A stretch of DNA of 64,000 nucleotides from the NCBI RefSeq assembly GCF_000732925.1, contig NZ_CP008953.1, forward strand, positions 8,301,001 to 8,365,000. Direction: 5' to 3'. The DNA is from Amycolatopsis japonica (GTDB lineage Bacteria > Actinomycetota > Actinomycetes > Mycobacteriales > Pseudonocardiaceae). Below the pieces are notes generated by a model. It saw only the letters and a program-made list of their open reading frames with translations. It searched no databases and was not told the origin of the DNA. Position numbers and translations under genes: made by a program. How positions within the stretch are numbered: the stretch's first letter is position 1; the number at the start of each line of letters is the position of its first letter. This document shows positions 51,936 through 60,285 of this stretch, in pieces.

Positions 51936-52499
51936 TCAGGACGTGTAGACGTGCGGATCCAGGGTGCCGATGTAGGGCAGGTCCCGGTAACGCTCCGCGT
52001 AGTCCAGGCCGTATCCGACTACGAATTCGTTAGGGATGTCGAACCCGATGTACTTGACCGGTACGTCGACCTTGACCGCCTCCGGCTTGCGCAGGAGCGA
52101 GACGACCTCCAGCGACGCCGGGTTCCGGCTCGCGAGGTTCTTCAGCAGCCAGGACAGGGTCAGCCCGGAATCGACGATGTCCTCGACGATGAGCACGTCG
52201 CGGCCGGCGATGTCGCGGTCGAGGTCCTTGAGGATCCGCACCACGCCGGACGACGACGTCGCCGAGCCGTAGGAGGAGACCGCCATGAACTCGAGCTGGG
52301 AGGGAAGAGGGAGAGCCCTGGCGAAGTCGGTCATGAACATCACCGCGCCCTTGAGCACGCCGACGAGCAGGAGGTCTCCCTGCCCGGAGCCGGGGCCGTC
52401 GGCCGGGTAGTCCGCGGCGACCTGTGCGGCCAGCTCGGCGATCTTGTCGTTGATCTGCTGCTCGGTGACGAGCACGGAGGCGATCTCGCCTTCGTACAC
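51936..52499 (-). CDS. hpt: Hypoxanthine-guanine phosphoribosyltransferase
   Basis: 187 residues. PRPP motif VLIVEDIVDSGLTL, and VGVLKGAVMFMTDFARAL. Salvages hypoxanthine and guanine to nucleotides. The GTG start at 52499 follows GAGGGGAA. It lies 13 bases after tilS, as in most actinobacteria. Confidence 0.95.
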   Translation of the reverse strand: MYEGEIASVLVTEQQINDKIAELAAQVAADYPADGPGSGQGDLLLVGVLKGAVMFMTDFARALPLPSQLEFMAVSSYGSATSSSGVVRILKDLDRDIAGRDVLIVEDIVDSGLTLSWLLKNLASRNPASLEVVSLLRKPEAVKVDVPVKYIGFDIPNEFVVGYGLDYAERYRDLPYIGTLDPHVYTS

Positions 52500-52512
52500 A
52501 GGACGTTCCCCT

Positions 52513-53487
52513 CTAGGTGGTGGACTGGGGTGTTTCGAGCATGAGCCTGCCATGCGCCCGCTTCGCCACCAAGTCGCCGGGTAGCCAGACCCCGCCCTGA
52601 CCCCGCCAGTTCCCCACGAGCGCGTCGACCGAACGCAGATGGGCGTCGGTGAGCTCGCGGACCCCGGAGTCCAGCAGCCACCTGCGGAGGACGCGTCGAC
52701 GCAGGGCGGGCGGTTCGGTGGCGAGCACCGCGACGTCGAGCCCTTCGCCGGTGAAAGCCCTCAGGTGCACGTCGGCGGCGAGTGTGTCCAACGCCTCGGT
52801 GTCCTCGCGCAGTTGCGCCGCCGTGCGGGCGAGCGAGGCCGCGACACCGCCGGACAGCACCTCCTCCAGAAGGGGCAGTACTTCCGTCCGTAACCGGACA
52901 CGGGTGAACCGCGGATCCTCGTTGTGCGGGTCCTGCCACGGGTCGACGCCGAGCGCCGCGCAAGCCAGCCGAGTGGTGGCGCGGGTGACGCCGAGCAGCG
53001 GCCGTCCCCATGGCGGGTCGAGCGGCCGCATCCCGGCCAGCGAGCGCGGGCCGGAACCCCGGCCGAGGCCGAGCAAGACGGTTTCGGCCTGGTCGTCGAG
53101 GGTGTGGCCGAGCAGGACGAGGCCGTGTCCGTCCGGCAGCGCCGAGCGCAAGGCGCCGTAGCGGGCCCGGCGGGCGGCGGCTTCCGGTCCGCCCGCACCC
53201 TCGACGCGCACCTTCAGGACTTCGGCGGTGTCGGCGCCCAGCTCTCGCGCGGTGCTCGCGGCCCGGGCGGCGGTTTCGGCGGAACCGTCCTGAAGGCCGT
53301 GGTCGACGACGAGCGCGCGCACCTTCAGCCCCGCGCGGCCGCCGGTGAACGCGGCGGCTTCGGTCAGCGCCAGGGAGTCCGCGCCGCCGGAGACCGCGAC
53401 GTACACCTCGTCACGCGGGTTTGCCGACGCGAGGAACTCCCGTACGGCCGTCCGCACGGCCGCGATCGCCGGATCGGGTCCGCTCAC
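52513..53487 (-). CDS. tilS: tRNA(Ile)-lysidine synthetase
   Basis: 324 residues. N-type ATP pyrophosphatase motif VAVSGGADSLAL and LLGHTLDDQAETVLL. It converts the wobble C of tRNA-Ile (CAU) to lysidine so that AUA is read. The GTG start overlaps the metalloprotease stop (GTGA). Confidence 0.95.
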   Translation of the reverse strand: MSGPDPAIAAVRTAVREFLASANPRDEVYVAVSGGADSLALTEAAAFTGGRAGLKVRALVVDHGLQDGSAETAARAASTARELGADTAEVLKVRVEGAGGPEAAARRARYGALRSALPDGHGLVLLGHTLDDQAETVLLGLGRGSGPRSLAGMRPLDPPWGRPLLGVTRATTRLACAALGVDPWQDPHNEDPRFTRVRLRTEVLPLLEEVLSGGVAASLARTAAQLREDTEALDTLAADVHLRAFTGEGLDVAVLATEPPALRRRVLRRWLLDSGVRELTDAHLRSVDALVGNWRGQGGVWLPGDLVAKRAHGRLMLETPQSTT

Positions 53488-54545
53488 CCGTGCAGGCGCC
53501 GCACCCAGGCCGCCGGATCGCCGATCTCGGCCCTGGTCGGCAGCGTGTTCGGCGACGTCCACACGGCGTTGAAACCGTCCATGCCGACGGCGTCGACGAC
53601 GTGCTTGGTGAACTTCGCGCCCTGTTCGTACTGGCGCAGCTTCGCGTCCACGCCGAGCAGGCTGCGCAGCACGCGGTCGATCAGGCCGCCGCCCTTGCGC
53701 CGGGCGGTGAACCGCGACCGGATCAGCTCGACGCTCGGCACCACCTGCGGCCCGACGGCGTCCATCACGAAGTCGGCGTGCCCCTCCAACAGGGTGGAAA
53801 GGGCGAGCAGCCGGTCGAACACCGCGCGTTCGCCCGGCGACTGCAGGAGTTCGGCGAGACCGGCCCCGCCCGCCTTGCCCTTGCCGATCTGCTTGATGGT
53901 GTCCGGCAGGCGGCCGACCAGATCGCTCAGCCCGTCCGCGTCCCGGCCGGCGAGCCCGCCGATCAGGCGCTCGACCTCGTCGGCGAAGTAGTCGCGCAGC
54001 CAGGTGACCGCGGTGAACTGCAGCCGGTGGGTGCATTCGTGCAGGCAGACCCACAGCCGGAAGTCGTGCCCCGGCACGTCCATCGCGCGCTGGGCGGCGA
54101 CGACGTTCGGCGCGACGAGCACCAGCTGCCCGGTGCGGTCCGGCCCGCCGAACGGGTCGTACTGCCCGAGCACGCGGGACGCCAGGAAGGCGAGCACGAG
54201 TCCGGTCTGGACACCGGCGCCACCGGCCAGCACGGGCGCCAGCGGGCCGCCCTGCGCTTCCGGCAGCGCGCGACCGGTGAGCGCGTCGAGCCCTGCCGCG
54301 GCGGAACGGACCCAACCGGGCCTGTCGACGACTTCGGCGGGCAGCAACGGCAGGTCGAGGCCGAGCCCGGTCAGCTCGCGGACGTGCCCCTCGGCCTCGC
54401 TCGTCAGGTCACGTAGCTCGGCGACGGCTTCTTCGGCCTCTTCGCGGTCGACCACCGGACCGCCACGCACCAGGAGGGCGCCCGTCGAGGCGGCCAGGGA
54501 CCAGTCGACCATCGAACGTGTCTTGGTCGGCGTTTCCTCAGTCAC
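53484..54545 (-). CDS. Zinc-dependent metalloprotease-like protein (DUF2342)
   Basis: 353 residues. The motif LHECTHRLQF supplies HExxH and EGHADFVMDAVGP a downstream Glu ligand, typical of the actinobacterial DUF2342 (coenzyme F420 biosynthesis-associated/zincin-like) family. The physiological substrate is unknown. It starts with GTG and is coupled to tilS. Confidence 0.88.
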   Translation of the reverse strand: MTEETPTKTRSMVDWSLAASTGALLVRGGPVVDREEAEEAVAELRDLTSEAEGHVRELTGLGLDLPLLPAEVVDRPGWVRSAAAGLDALTGRALPEAQGGPLAPVLAGGAGVQTGLVLAFLASRVLGQYDPFGGPDRTGQLVLVAPNVVAAQRAMDVPGHDFRLWVCLHECTHRLQFTAVTWLRDYFADEVERLIGGLAGRDADGLSDLVGRLPDTIKQIGKGKAGGAGLAELLQSPGERAVFDRLLALSTLLEGHADFVMDAVGPQVVPSVELIRSRFTARRKGGGLIDRVLRSLLGVDAKLRQYEQGAKFTKHVVDAVGMDGFNAVWTSPNTLPTRAEIGDPAAWVRRLHG

Positions 54546-54612
54546 TCTTATGACGCTACCCGCTGGAAGACCGGTTTCCGTCCCGAGTTCCTCACGCTCC
54601 GATTCCGGTCGC

Positions 54613-56655
54613 TCACCTGCAGCCGCATTTGTGCAGGGTCGCGGCGACGACGTCGAGCGCCGCCCTGCCCTTGTTCTGGTCCGAACCGGACGACATCAGC
54701 GCGAACACCAGCATCCGGCCGTCGGTGTCCAGCACCACGCCCGCCAGGGTGTTCACGCCGGACAGCGTCCCGGTCTTGCCGCGCACCCAACCCCGGCCCG
54801 CCGACGACGCCGGGTCGCCGTAGCGCTTCTCCAGCGTCCCGCTGCCACCCGCGACGGGGAGGCCCGCCAGCAGCGGCCGCAGCTTGGGCGTCCTCGGGTC
54901 CTTGCCGTCCGGTGCCGCCGCGACCGCGAGGATCTCGCTGAGCACCTTGGCCGGGATCTTGTTCTGGTCGGACAGCCCGCTTCCGTCGTTGATCTGGACC
55001 CCGGTGAGGTCGAATCCGGCCTGCTTGAGCACGTCCATCGTCGCGGCCGCGCCGCCGGTGAACGACGGCTCGACGCCCTTCGCGAGCGCGAGCTGGCGGG
55101 CGAGGACGTCGGCCATCAGGTTGTCCGAGAGCTGCAGCAGCGAGTTGGCGAACTCGGTCAGCGGCTGCGACTTGACCTCGCCGAGCACCTTCGCGTCCTT
55201 CGGCGCCGTCGTCGTACCGCCGGCTTGGGCTTCGAGCTTCCCCGCGATCTTCTGGGTCAGCGCGGCCGCCGGATTCGCGACGCGGGGCGAGTGGTCGTTC
55301 TTCGGATCGGTGCGGCCGCCGTCGGCCATCACGGGGAGGACCGGCGCCATGTAGGTGTTCCCGGCGGCGGTGTCCTCCGGGTCCCAGCCCTTCGCCGCCG
55401 TCGGCCCCTTGAACAGGCTGATGTCCAGCTGGACCTTGGAGATCTTGCCGCCCACGGCCTTCTTGACCTGGGCGACGAGGTCGTCGACATGCGCCGCGCC
55501 CGGGTACAGCGGCGAATCGGTGCCCAGCGGCAACGCGGTCAGCGACGGGTCGCCACCCGCGACGAGGACGACCGTGCCCGGCTCGGCGCCCTGGACGATC
55601 TTCGTCGAGAACTGCGTCCCGTGCTCCATCGACAACAGAGCGGCCGCGACGACGAGGATCTTCGTGGTCGACGCCGGGGTCAGCGGGGTGCCGGAGTTCT
55701 TGTCCCACAGGACCTCACCGGTCGCCGCGTCCACGACGGTGCCGGTGAGCGTGCCCAGGTCCGGCGCACCGGCGGGGCCGGCCAGCGCGGCCGCGAGACC
55801 GTCCTTCGTCGGCCCGGCGCCGTTGATGTCCGGCCCGTGCAGGACGCGGGTGACACCGGCGGGCTTGGGGATCTCGCCCTTCGGCGCGTTCGGCGCCCAG
55901 GGCAGGCCGAGCCGGTTCGACACCTTCGGCATCGCGGCGGCGCCGCCCATCCCGGCGAGCAGCAGGACCACGACCAGCGTCGTGATCAGCAGGGCCTTGC
56001 GTTTGCGCTTCGGCTTCGGCGCGGGCGCGGATTCGGCCTCGGCGGCCGGGGGCTCCTGAGAAGGCGGCTCGGGCTGCTGGATCCCGACGGTCGCTTCGGC
56101 GTCGAAGCGCTCTTCGGCGGGCTCGATGCGGACCGGACGCGCGTGCATGGTCGCGGACGGGACCGGCGCGGGCGACGGCGGCTCGACCCGGCTCGGCTCG
56201 GGACGGCGCGGCGGCTGCTGCGGCGGGGGTTCCGGCCGCGGCTCGGGTCTCGCGAGCTCGTGATCCCGCGTCGGCGTCGGGGCGCCCCGGTCGAACTGCT
56301 CCCAGTCGGGTTTGTCCGTTTGCCGCGGCTGGACGGGCTGGACGAAGACCGTCTTCGGTGCTTCGGGTTCTTCGGGCTTGACGGCCTCGACCGGCGTCGC
56401 GGGCTCGAAGGCGGACCACTGCGGCGTCGGGGTCTCCGGGACGTCGGGCTCCTCCTCCACCTCCACGACGGGCTGGAACCACGAGCCACTTTCGGGTGTG
56501 ACCTTCGGCACGGCCAGCTCTTCGGTCTTGCCGTTCGCCAGACCCGTCATCGGCAGCCAGACGGTGGCCTCACTCTCCCCCTTGGTGCCCTTGGGCTCGG
56601 TGGATGAGGTGTCCTTGTCGTCCGACGGCCACATCGGGACATCGTTTTCCGGCAC
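54613..56655 (-). CDS. dacB: D-alanyl-D-alanine carboxypeptidase/endopeptidase (PBP4, family S13)
   Basis: 680 residues. Residues 1-215 are a Pro/Glu-rich cytoplasmic region, then one membrane helix (about 221-243) and an S13 domain outside. Catalytic motifs: S329-T-T-K (TPASTTKILVV), SDN (LQLSDNLMADV) and KTGT (VRGKTGTLSG). It trims or cleaves cell-wall cross-links. The GTG at 56655 follows AAGGAG. The long cytoplasmic tail is unusual against the ~480-residue E. coli protein and suggests intracellular control. Divergent from ppa. Confidence 0.93.
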   Translation of the reverse strand: MPENDVPMWPSDDKDTSSTEPKGTKGESEATVWLPMTGLANGKTEELAVPKVTPESGSWFQPVVEVEEEPDVPETPTPQWSAFEPATPVEAVKPEEPEAPKTVFVQPVQPRQTDKPDWEQFDRGAPTPTRDHELARPEPRPEPPPQQPPRRPEPSRVEPPSPAPVPSATMHARPVRIEPAEERFDAEATVGIQQPEPPSQEPPAAEAESAPAPKPKRKRKALLITTLVVVLLLAGMGGAAAMPKVSNRLGLPWAPNAPKGEIPKPAGVTRVLHGPDINGAGPTKDGLAAALAGPAGAPDLGTLTGTVVDAATGEVLWDKNSGTPLTPASTTKILVVAAALLSMEHGTQFSTKIVQGAEPGTVVLVAGGDPSLTALPLGTDSPLYPGAAHVDDLVAQVKKAVGGKISKVQLDISLFKGPTAAKGWDPEDTAAGNTYMAPVLPVMADGGRTDPKNDHSPRVANPAAALTQKIAGKLEAQAGGTTTAPKDAKVLGEVKSQPLTEFANSLLQLSDNLMADVLARQLALAKGVEPSFTGGAAATMDVLKQAGFDLTGVQINDGSGLSDQNKIPAKVLSEILAVAAAPDGKDPRTPKLRPLLAGLPVAGGSGTLEKRYGDPASSAGRGWVRGKTGTLSGVNTLAGVVLDTDGRMLVFALMSSGSDQNKGRAALDVVAATLHKCGCR

Positions 56656-56822
56656 GCAACACTCCTTCATCCACCGTCCGGGGAAGGGGCCAAGCTCACA
56701 TACGACCACATCGATGCGACCGCCCGAGCCCCCGTGGTCCACACTAGTGAAGACAAGACGATGATTTCGGTGAGCCGTCCGCGACGGCGGGGCGTACCAA
56801 AGACGAGAGCAGCGAGGCCGGC

Positions 56823-57341
56823 GTGGAATTCGACGTCACTATCGAAATCCCCAAGGGGGAGCGCAACAAGTACGAGGTGGACCACAAGACCGGTCGGATC
56901 AAACTCGACCGGACGCTGTTCACCGCCACCCAGTACCCCGCCGACTACGGGTTCATCGACGACACCCTCGGCCAGGACGGCGACCCGCTCGACGTGCTGG
57001 TGCTCGTCCAGGAGCCGACCTTCCCGGGCTGCCTGATCCGCTGCCGCGCGATCGGCATGTTCCGGATGACCGACGAGAAGGGCCCGGACGACAAGGTCCT
57101 CGCGGTCCCGACGAACGACCCGCGGCTCGAGCACCTGCGCGACATCCACCACCTGAACGAGTTCCACAAGCTCGAGATCCAGCACTTCTTCGAGGTGTAC
57201 AAGGACCTGGAGCCGGGCAAGAGCGTCGAGGGTTCGACCTGGGTCGGGCGTTCCGAGGCCGAGGCCGAGATCAAGCGTTCGCTCGACCGTGAGACCGACC
57301 GGCTGGCCAAGGAGGCCATCGACGGTCCGGCGGCTCACTAG
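56823..57341 (+). CDS. ppa: Inorganic pyrophosphatase (family I)
   Basis: 172 residues. Motifs ERNKYEVDHKTGRIKLDR, YPADYGFID, DGDPLDVLVLV (catalytic aspartates) and KVLAVPTNDPR. GTG start. Hydrolyses pyrophosphate, pulling biosynthetic reactions forward. A strong hairpin follows. Confidence 0.96.
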   Translation: MEFDVTIEIPKGERNKYEVDHKTGRIKLDRTLFTATQYPADYGFIDDTLGQDGDPLDVLVLVQEPTFPGCLIRCRAIGMFRMTDEKGPDDKVLAVPTNDPRLEHLRDIHHLNEFHKLEIQHFFEVYKDLEPGKSVEGSTWVGRSEAEAEIKRSLDRETDRLAKEAIDGPAAH

Positions 57342-57353
57342 TCGCTTAAGCAC

Positions 57354-57398
57354 CGAAGGGGCCCTTCACCGCATCGCATGCGGTGAAGGGCCCCTTCG
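57354..57398. terminator. Bidirectional terminator hairpin, family B
   Basis: Perfect 21-base arms (57354-57374, 57378-57398) around CGC, between convergent ppa and glyA. The arm contains GAAGGGGCCCTTCACC, the family B core. Confidence 0.85.
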
Positions 57399-57426
57399 CG
57401 TCTCGTCCGTCCACTCACGAGACCGT

Positions 57427-58695
57427 CTACGCCGAGTAGCCCGGGATCGGGAACGGCGCCAGGAACTCGCGGATCTCGGCGGCGATGGTGTCCAAAGCGG
57501 ACTGTTCCTCGCCCGCCGCCGCGGTGATCGTGCGGTCGATCCACTCCGCCACCTTGACCTGGTGCTCCGGCTCGAGCCCGCGGGTGGTGATCGCGGAGGT
57601 GCCGAGCCGGATGCCGGACGGGTCGAACGGCTTGCGCGGGTCGAACGGCACGGTGTTGTAGTTCAGTTCGATCCCGGCGCGGTCCAGCGCCTGCGCGGCG
57701 GGTTTGCCCGGCACGTTCTTGTTCGTCAGGTCGATCAGCAGCAGGTGGTTGTCGGTGCCGCCGGACACGAGGTCGTAGCCCCGCTCCACCAGCGCCTCCG
57801 CCAGCGCCCGCGCGTTGGCGACGATGCGGTGCGCGTACGCGGAGAACTCCGGCTTCTGCGCCTCGCCGAGCGCGACGGCGATCGCGGCGGTCGTGTGGTT
57901 GTGCGGGCCGCCCTGCAGGCCGGGGAACACCGCCTTGTCGACGGCCTTCGCGTGGTCGGCGTCGGAAAGGATCATCGCGCCGCGCGGGCCGCGCAGCGTC
58001 TTGTGCGTGGTCGTGGTGATGACCTGCGCGTGCCCGACCGGCGACGGGTGCGCGCCGCCGGCGACCAGCCCGGCGATATGCGCGATGTCGGCGACCAGCA
58101 CGGCGTCGACCTCGCGGGCGATCTCCGCGAACGCCGGGAAGTCGATGGTGCGCGGGATCGCGGTGCCGCCCGCGAAGATCAGCTTCGGCCGGTGCTTCAG
58201 CGCGAGTTCGCGGACCTGGTCGAGGTCGACGCGGCCGGTCTCCTTGCGGACGCCGTAGCGGACCGGCGTGAACCACTTGCCGGTCGCGGACACGCTCCAG
58301 CCGTGCGTGAGGTGGCCGCCGTCCGGCAGCGCCATCCCGAGCACGGTGTCGCCCGGCTGCGCGAAAGCGAGGTACACCGCGAGGTTCGCCGGGGAGCCGG
58401 AGTACGGCTGGACGTTCGCGTGGTCGACGCCGAAGACGGCCTTCGCGCGTTCGATGGCGAGGGTCTCGACCTGGTCGATGAGCTGCTGGCCCTCGTAGTA
58501 CCGCTTGCCCGCGTAGCCCTCGGAGTACTTGTTGGTGAGGACGGTGCCGGTCGCTTCGAGGACGGCCTGGGAAACGTAGTTCTCGGACGCGATCAGGCGG
58601 ATCTTGTCGTGCTGGCGTTTCGCCTCGTCCTCCACGAGCCCCGCGATCTGCGGGTCGGCGGCGGCGAGCGCGGAAAGTTCGGGCTGGTGTGTCAT
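57427..58695 (-). CDS. glyA: Serine hydroxymethyltransferase
   Basis: 422 residues. Substrate and PLP motifs: SENYVSQAVLEATGT, YYEGQQLIDQVE, and the PLP lysine in TTTTHKTLRGPRG. Converts serine to glycine and charges tetrahydrofolate with a one-carbon unit, linking to the folate genes of this window. AGGAG precedes the ATG. It is controlled by a ZTP riboswitch in its leader. Confidence 0.96.
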   Translation of the reverse strand: MTHQPELSALAAADPQIAGLVEDEAKRQHDKIRLIASENYVSQAVLEATGTVLTNKYSEGYAGKRYYEGQQLIDQVETLAIERAKAVFGVDHANVQPYSGSPANLAVYLAFAQPGDTVLGMALPDGGHLTHGWSVSATGKWFTPVRYGVRKETGRVDLDQVRELALKHRPKLIFAGGTAIPRTIDFPAFAEIAREVDAVLVADIAHIAGLVAGGAHPSPVGHAQVITTTTHKTLRGPRGAMILSDADHAKAVDKAVFPGLQGGPHNHTTAAIAVALGEAQKPEFSAYAHRIVANARALAEALVERGYDLVSGGTDNHLLLIDLTNKNVPGKPAAQALDRAGIELNYNTVPFDPRKPFDPSGIRLGTSAITTRGLEPEHQVKVAEWIDRTITAAAGEEQSALDTIAAEIREFLAPFPIPGYSA

Positions 58696-58719
58696 CGGAC
58701 GTACTCCTGCCAGAGACGG

Positions 58720-58802
58720 CCGGACCCAGGCGCGCGGTACCGGCCTTGTCGTCGCTTCCCGGTGGTGCTCCACCTCAAATGGCGCCAGTCGCTGGTGCGG
58801 AC
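58720..58802 (-). promoter_or_regulatory. ZTP (pfl) riboswitch in the glyA leader
   Basis: Read on the minus strand: CGACTGGCG (58791-58783), a hairpin GGTGGAGCACCACC, GGGAAGCGAC (58760-58751), then GCGCGCCTGGG (ending 58725). These are the two conserved halves of pfl-motif RNAs, in the right order and spacing. They sense ZMP/ZTP, which accumulates when 10-formyl-THF is low, and switch on one-carbon genes such as glyA. Confidence 0.85.
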
Positions 58803-58806
58803 AAGC

Positions 58807-59220
58807 CTAGAGCACGGCGCGAGGCCCGGCGTGCGGACGATGTCCGGCGCACCACCGGCGGCTGCATCCGGCCGTGCGGTCGCAGAACGCCTGTTCGCAG
58901 ACGGCGCAGCGTTTGATCCGCCGCCAGCCGCCGAACGCGACCAGTTCCGCCAGCCCGGAGGCTCCCGCGACCAGGTCACCGCAGCCGGGCCGCGCCGTCA
59001 CGTGCACCAGCCGCCACCCCGTTCCGGACTCGACCAGCCGCGGCGCGGCACCGTTCCCGGCGAGGATCCGGTTGAGCCGGTCGGCGGCGGCGGGTTCGTC
59101 CGGCAGCGCCGAGACGACCCCGGCGAGCCACGGATTCCCTTGGGCCAGCAGCCTTTCCGCGATCTCGAGCGCCGGGTCGAGGTCGCGGAAAGGCGGGACG
59201 ATCACGTGCTTGCGCGTCAC
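58807..59220 (-). CDS. Small zinc-finger protein (CGNR-like), coupled to the L11 paralogue
   Basis: 137 residues. C-terminal cluster C105-x2-C108, C113, C119, C124 and H127 in RIKRCAVCEQAFCDRT and SRRWCAGH resembles the CGNR zinc finger that ends many actinobacterial ABATE-type regulators, but CGNR itself is absent. The N-terminal half has no clear family. The GTG start overlaps the L11-paralogue TGA (GTGA), so it is made together with it. Role unknown; possibly an RNA- or ribosome-binding partner. Confidence 0.7.
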   Translation of the reverse strand: MTRKHVIVPPFRDLDPALEIAERLLAQGNPWLAGVVSALPDEPAAADRLNRILAGNGAAPRLVESGTGWRLVHVTARPGCGDLVAGASGLAELVAFGGWRRIKRCAVCEQAFCDRTAGCSRRWCAGHRPHAGPRAVL

Positions 59221-59648
59221 GGTTCTTCGATCGCGACGCCCATAGAGCGAGCGGTGCCCGCGATCGTGCGCATGGCCGCCTCGACGTCGCCGGTGTTGAG
59301 GTCCGGCAGTTTCCGCTCGGCGATCTCGCGCAGCTGCTCCCGGGTCAGCTTCCCGGCGACCTCATGTCCTGGACGGCCGGATCCCTTGCCGCCCAAGGCT
59401 TTCTTGATGAGGAACGACGCGGGCGGGGTCTTCAGCCGAAGTTCGAAGGACCGGTCCTCGAACACCGACACGACCACCGGGACGATGTCGCCCCGCTGCG
59501 CCGCCGTCGCCGTGTCGTAGGCCTTCTTGACCTCGACGAGGTTCACGCCGGTCTGCCCGAGCGTCTTCCCGAGGTCGACCACCGGCGCGTTGCCGGCGGT
59601 CAGCTCGAGGGTCGCTTGATGTGTTTTCTTCTTCGACTTCGGTGCCAT
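59217..59648 (-). CDS. Divergent ribosomal protein L11 paralogue
   Basis: 143 residues, full-length L11: ALGQ-like TLGQTGVNLVEVKKAYD, VPVVVSVFEDRSFELRLKTP, and C-terminal RNA-binding LTREQLREIAERK with TIAGTARSMG. The normal rplK lies in the rplK-rplA locus, not here. In standard L11 the N-terminal segment NPxPPVGPALGQ contains the two prolines contacted by thiostrepton and micrococcin; here it reads NAPVVDLGKTLGQ, with both prolines replaced. A ribosome carrying this copy could resist thiopeptides. The promoter is of MerR type and the transcript appears leaderless. Confidence 0.88.
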   Translation of the reverse strand: MAPKSKKKTHQATLELTAGNAPVVDLGKTLGQTGVNLVEVKKAYDTATAAQRGDIVPVVVSVFEDRSFELRLKTPPASFLIKKALGGKGSGRPGHEVAGKLTREQLREIAERKLPDLNTGDVEAAMRTIAGTARSMGVAIEEP

Positions 59649-59654
59649 GCGCCG

Positions 59655-59685
59655 AAGCTATGGTCTCCAGTTACTGGAGAGTCAA
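59655..59685 (-). promoter_or_regulatory. MerR-type promoter of the L11-paralogue operon
   Basis: Minus strand: TTGACT (59685-59680), 19-base spacer with dyad CTCCAGTAACTGGAG, -10 TAGCTT (59660-59655), then ATG seven bases on (59648). The dyad arms are identical to those at 41183-41201; only the three central bases differ. The -35 overlaps the stop codon of the upstream gene. Confidence 0.82.
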
Positions 59686-60203
59686 TCGATCGGTTTGACG
59701 GTCTCCGCGTGACGGCGCGCCAGCTCCTGGTAGATCACCGCGTTGTGCTCGACCCAGCCGCGGGCGGTGCCGTCGAGCGGGACGTGCTTCTTCGCCGGGC
59801 TGCCCATGGCGACCGTCTCCGGCGGGATGACCATGCCGGGTGTCACCGTGGCGCCGGCGGCGACCAGTGCCTTCGCGCCGATCTGCGCCTTGTCGAGCAC
59901 GGTCGAGCCGTTCCCGATCAGCGCCTGCTCGCCGACCGTGCAGTCGTGCACGAGGCACTGGTGCCCGACGGTGGCGTTCTTGCCGACCTCGGTCACGCCG
60001 CCGTTGACGTGGATGACCGAGTTGTCCTGCACGTTGGCGCCCTCACGGACGATGATCTTCCCGAAGTCGGCGCGCAGCACGGCGCCGTACCAGACGGAGG
60101 CGCCCTTCTCGACGACGACGTCGCCGATCAGGGTGGCAGTGGGGGCGATCCACGCTTCGGGATCCACCTGGGGACGCAGCCCCTCGAATTCGAACATCGG
60201 CAT
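59682..60203 (-). CDS. Gamma-carbonic-anhydrase-like hexapeptide-repeat protein
   Basis: 173 residues, left-handed beta-helix with hexapeptide repeats (IGDVVVEKGASVWYGAVLRAD). Zinc His ligands are in VIHVNGG, VGHQCLVHDC. It resembles YrdA/PaaY-type proteins, only some of which hydrate CO2. The TGA is embedded in the L11-paralogue -35 region. Confidence 0.88.
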   Translation of the reverse strand: MPMFEFEGLRPQVDPEAWIAPTATLIGDVVVEKGASVWYGAVLRADFGKIIVREGANVQDNSVIHVNGGVTEVGKNATVGHQCLVHDCTVGEQALIGNGSTVLDKAQIGAKALVAAGATVTPGMVIPPETVAMGSPAKKHVPLDGTARGWVEHNAVIYQELARRHAETVKPID

Positions 60204-60226
60204 GCCCCGCACCCTATGCCGAAAGT

Positions 60227-60277
60227 CCGTGAAGGCCTCCTTGAGAGACCCAGAGTCCCTCAAGGAGGCCTTCACGG
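60227..60277. terminator. Hairpin after the M14 carboxypeptidase gene, family B-like
   Basis: CCGTGAAGGCCTCCTTGAG (60227-60245) and its perfect reverse complement (60259-60277) around a 13-base loop. It lies between the M14 gene stop and the next gene on the same strand. Confidence 0.8.
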
Positions 60278-60285
60278 AACGTCCG

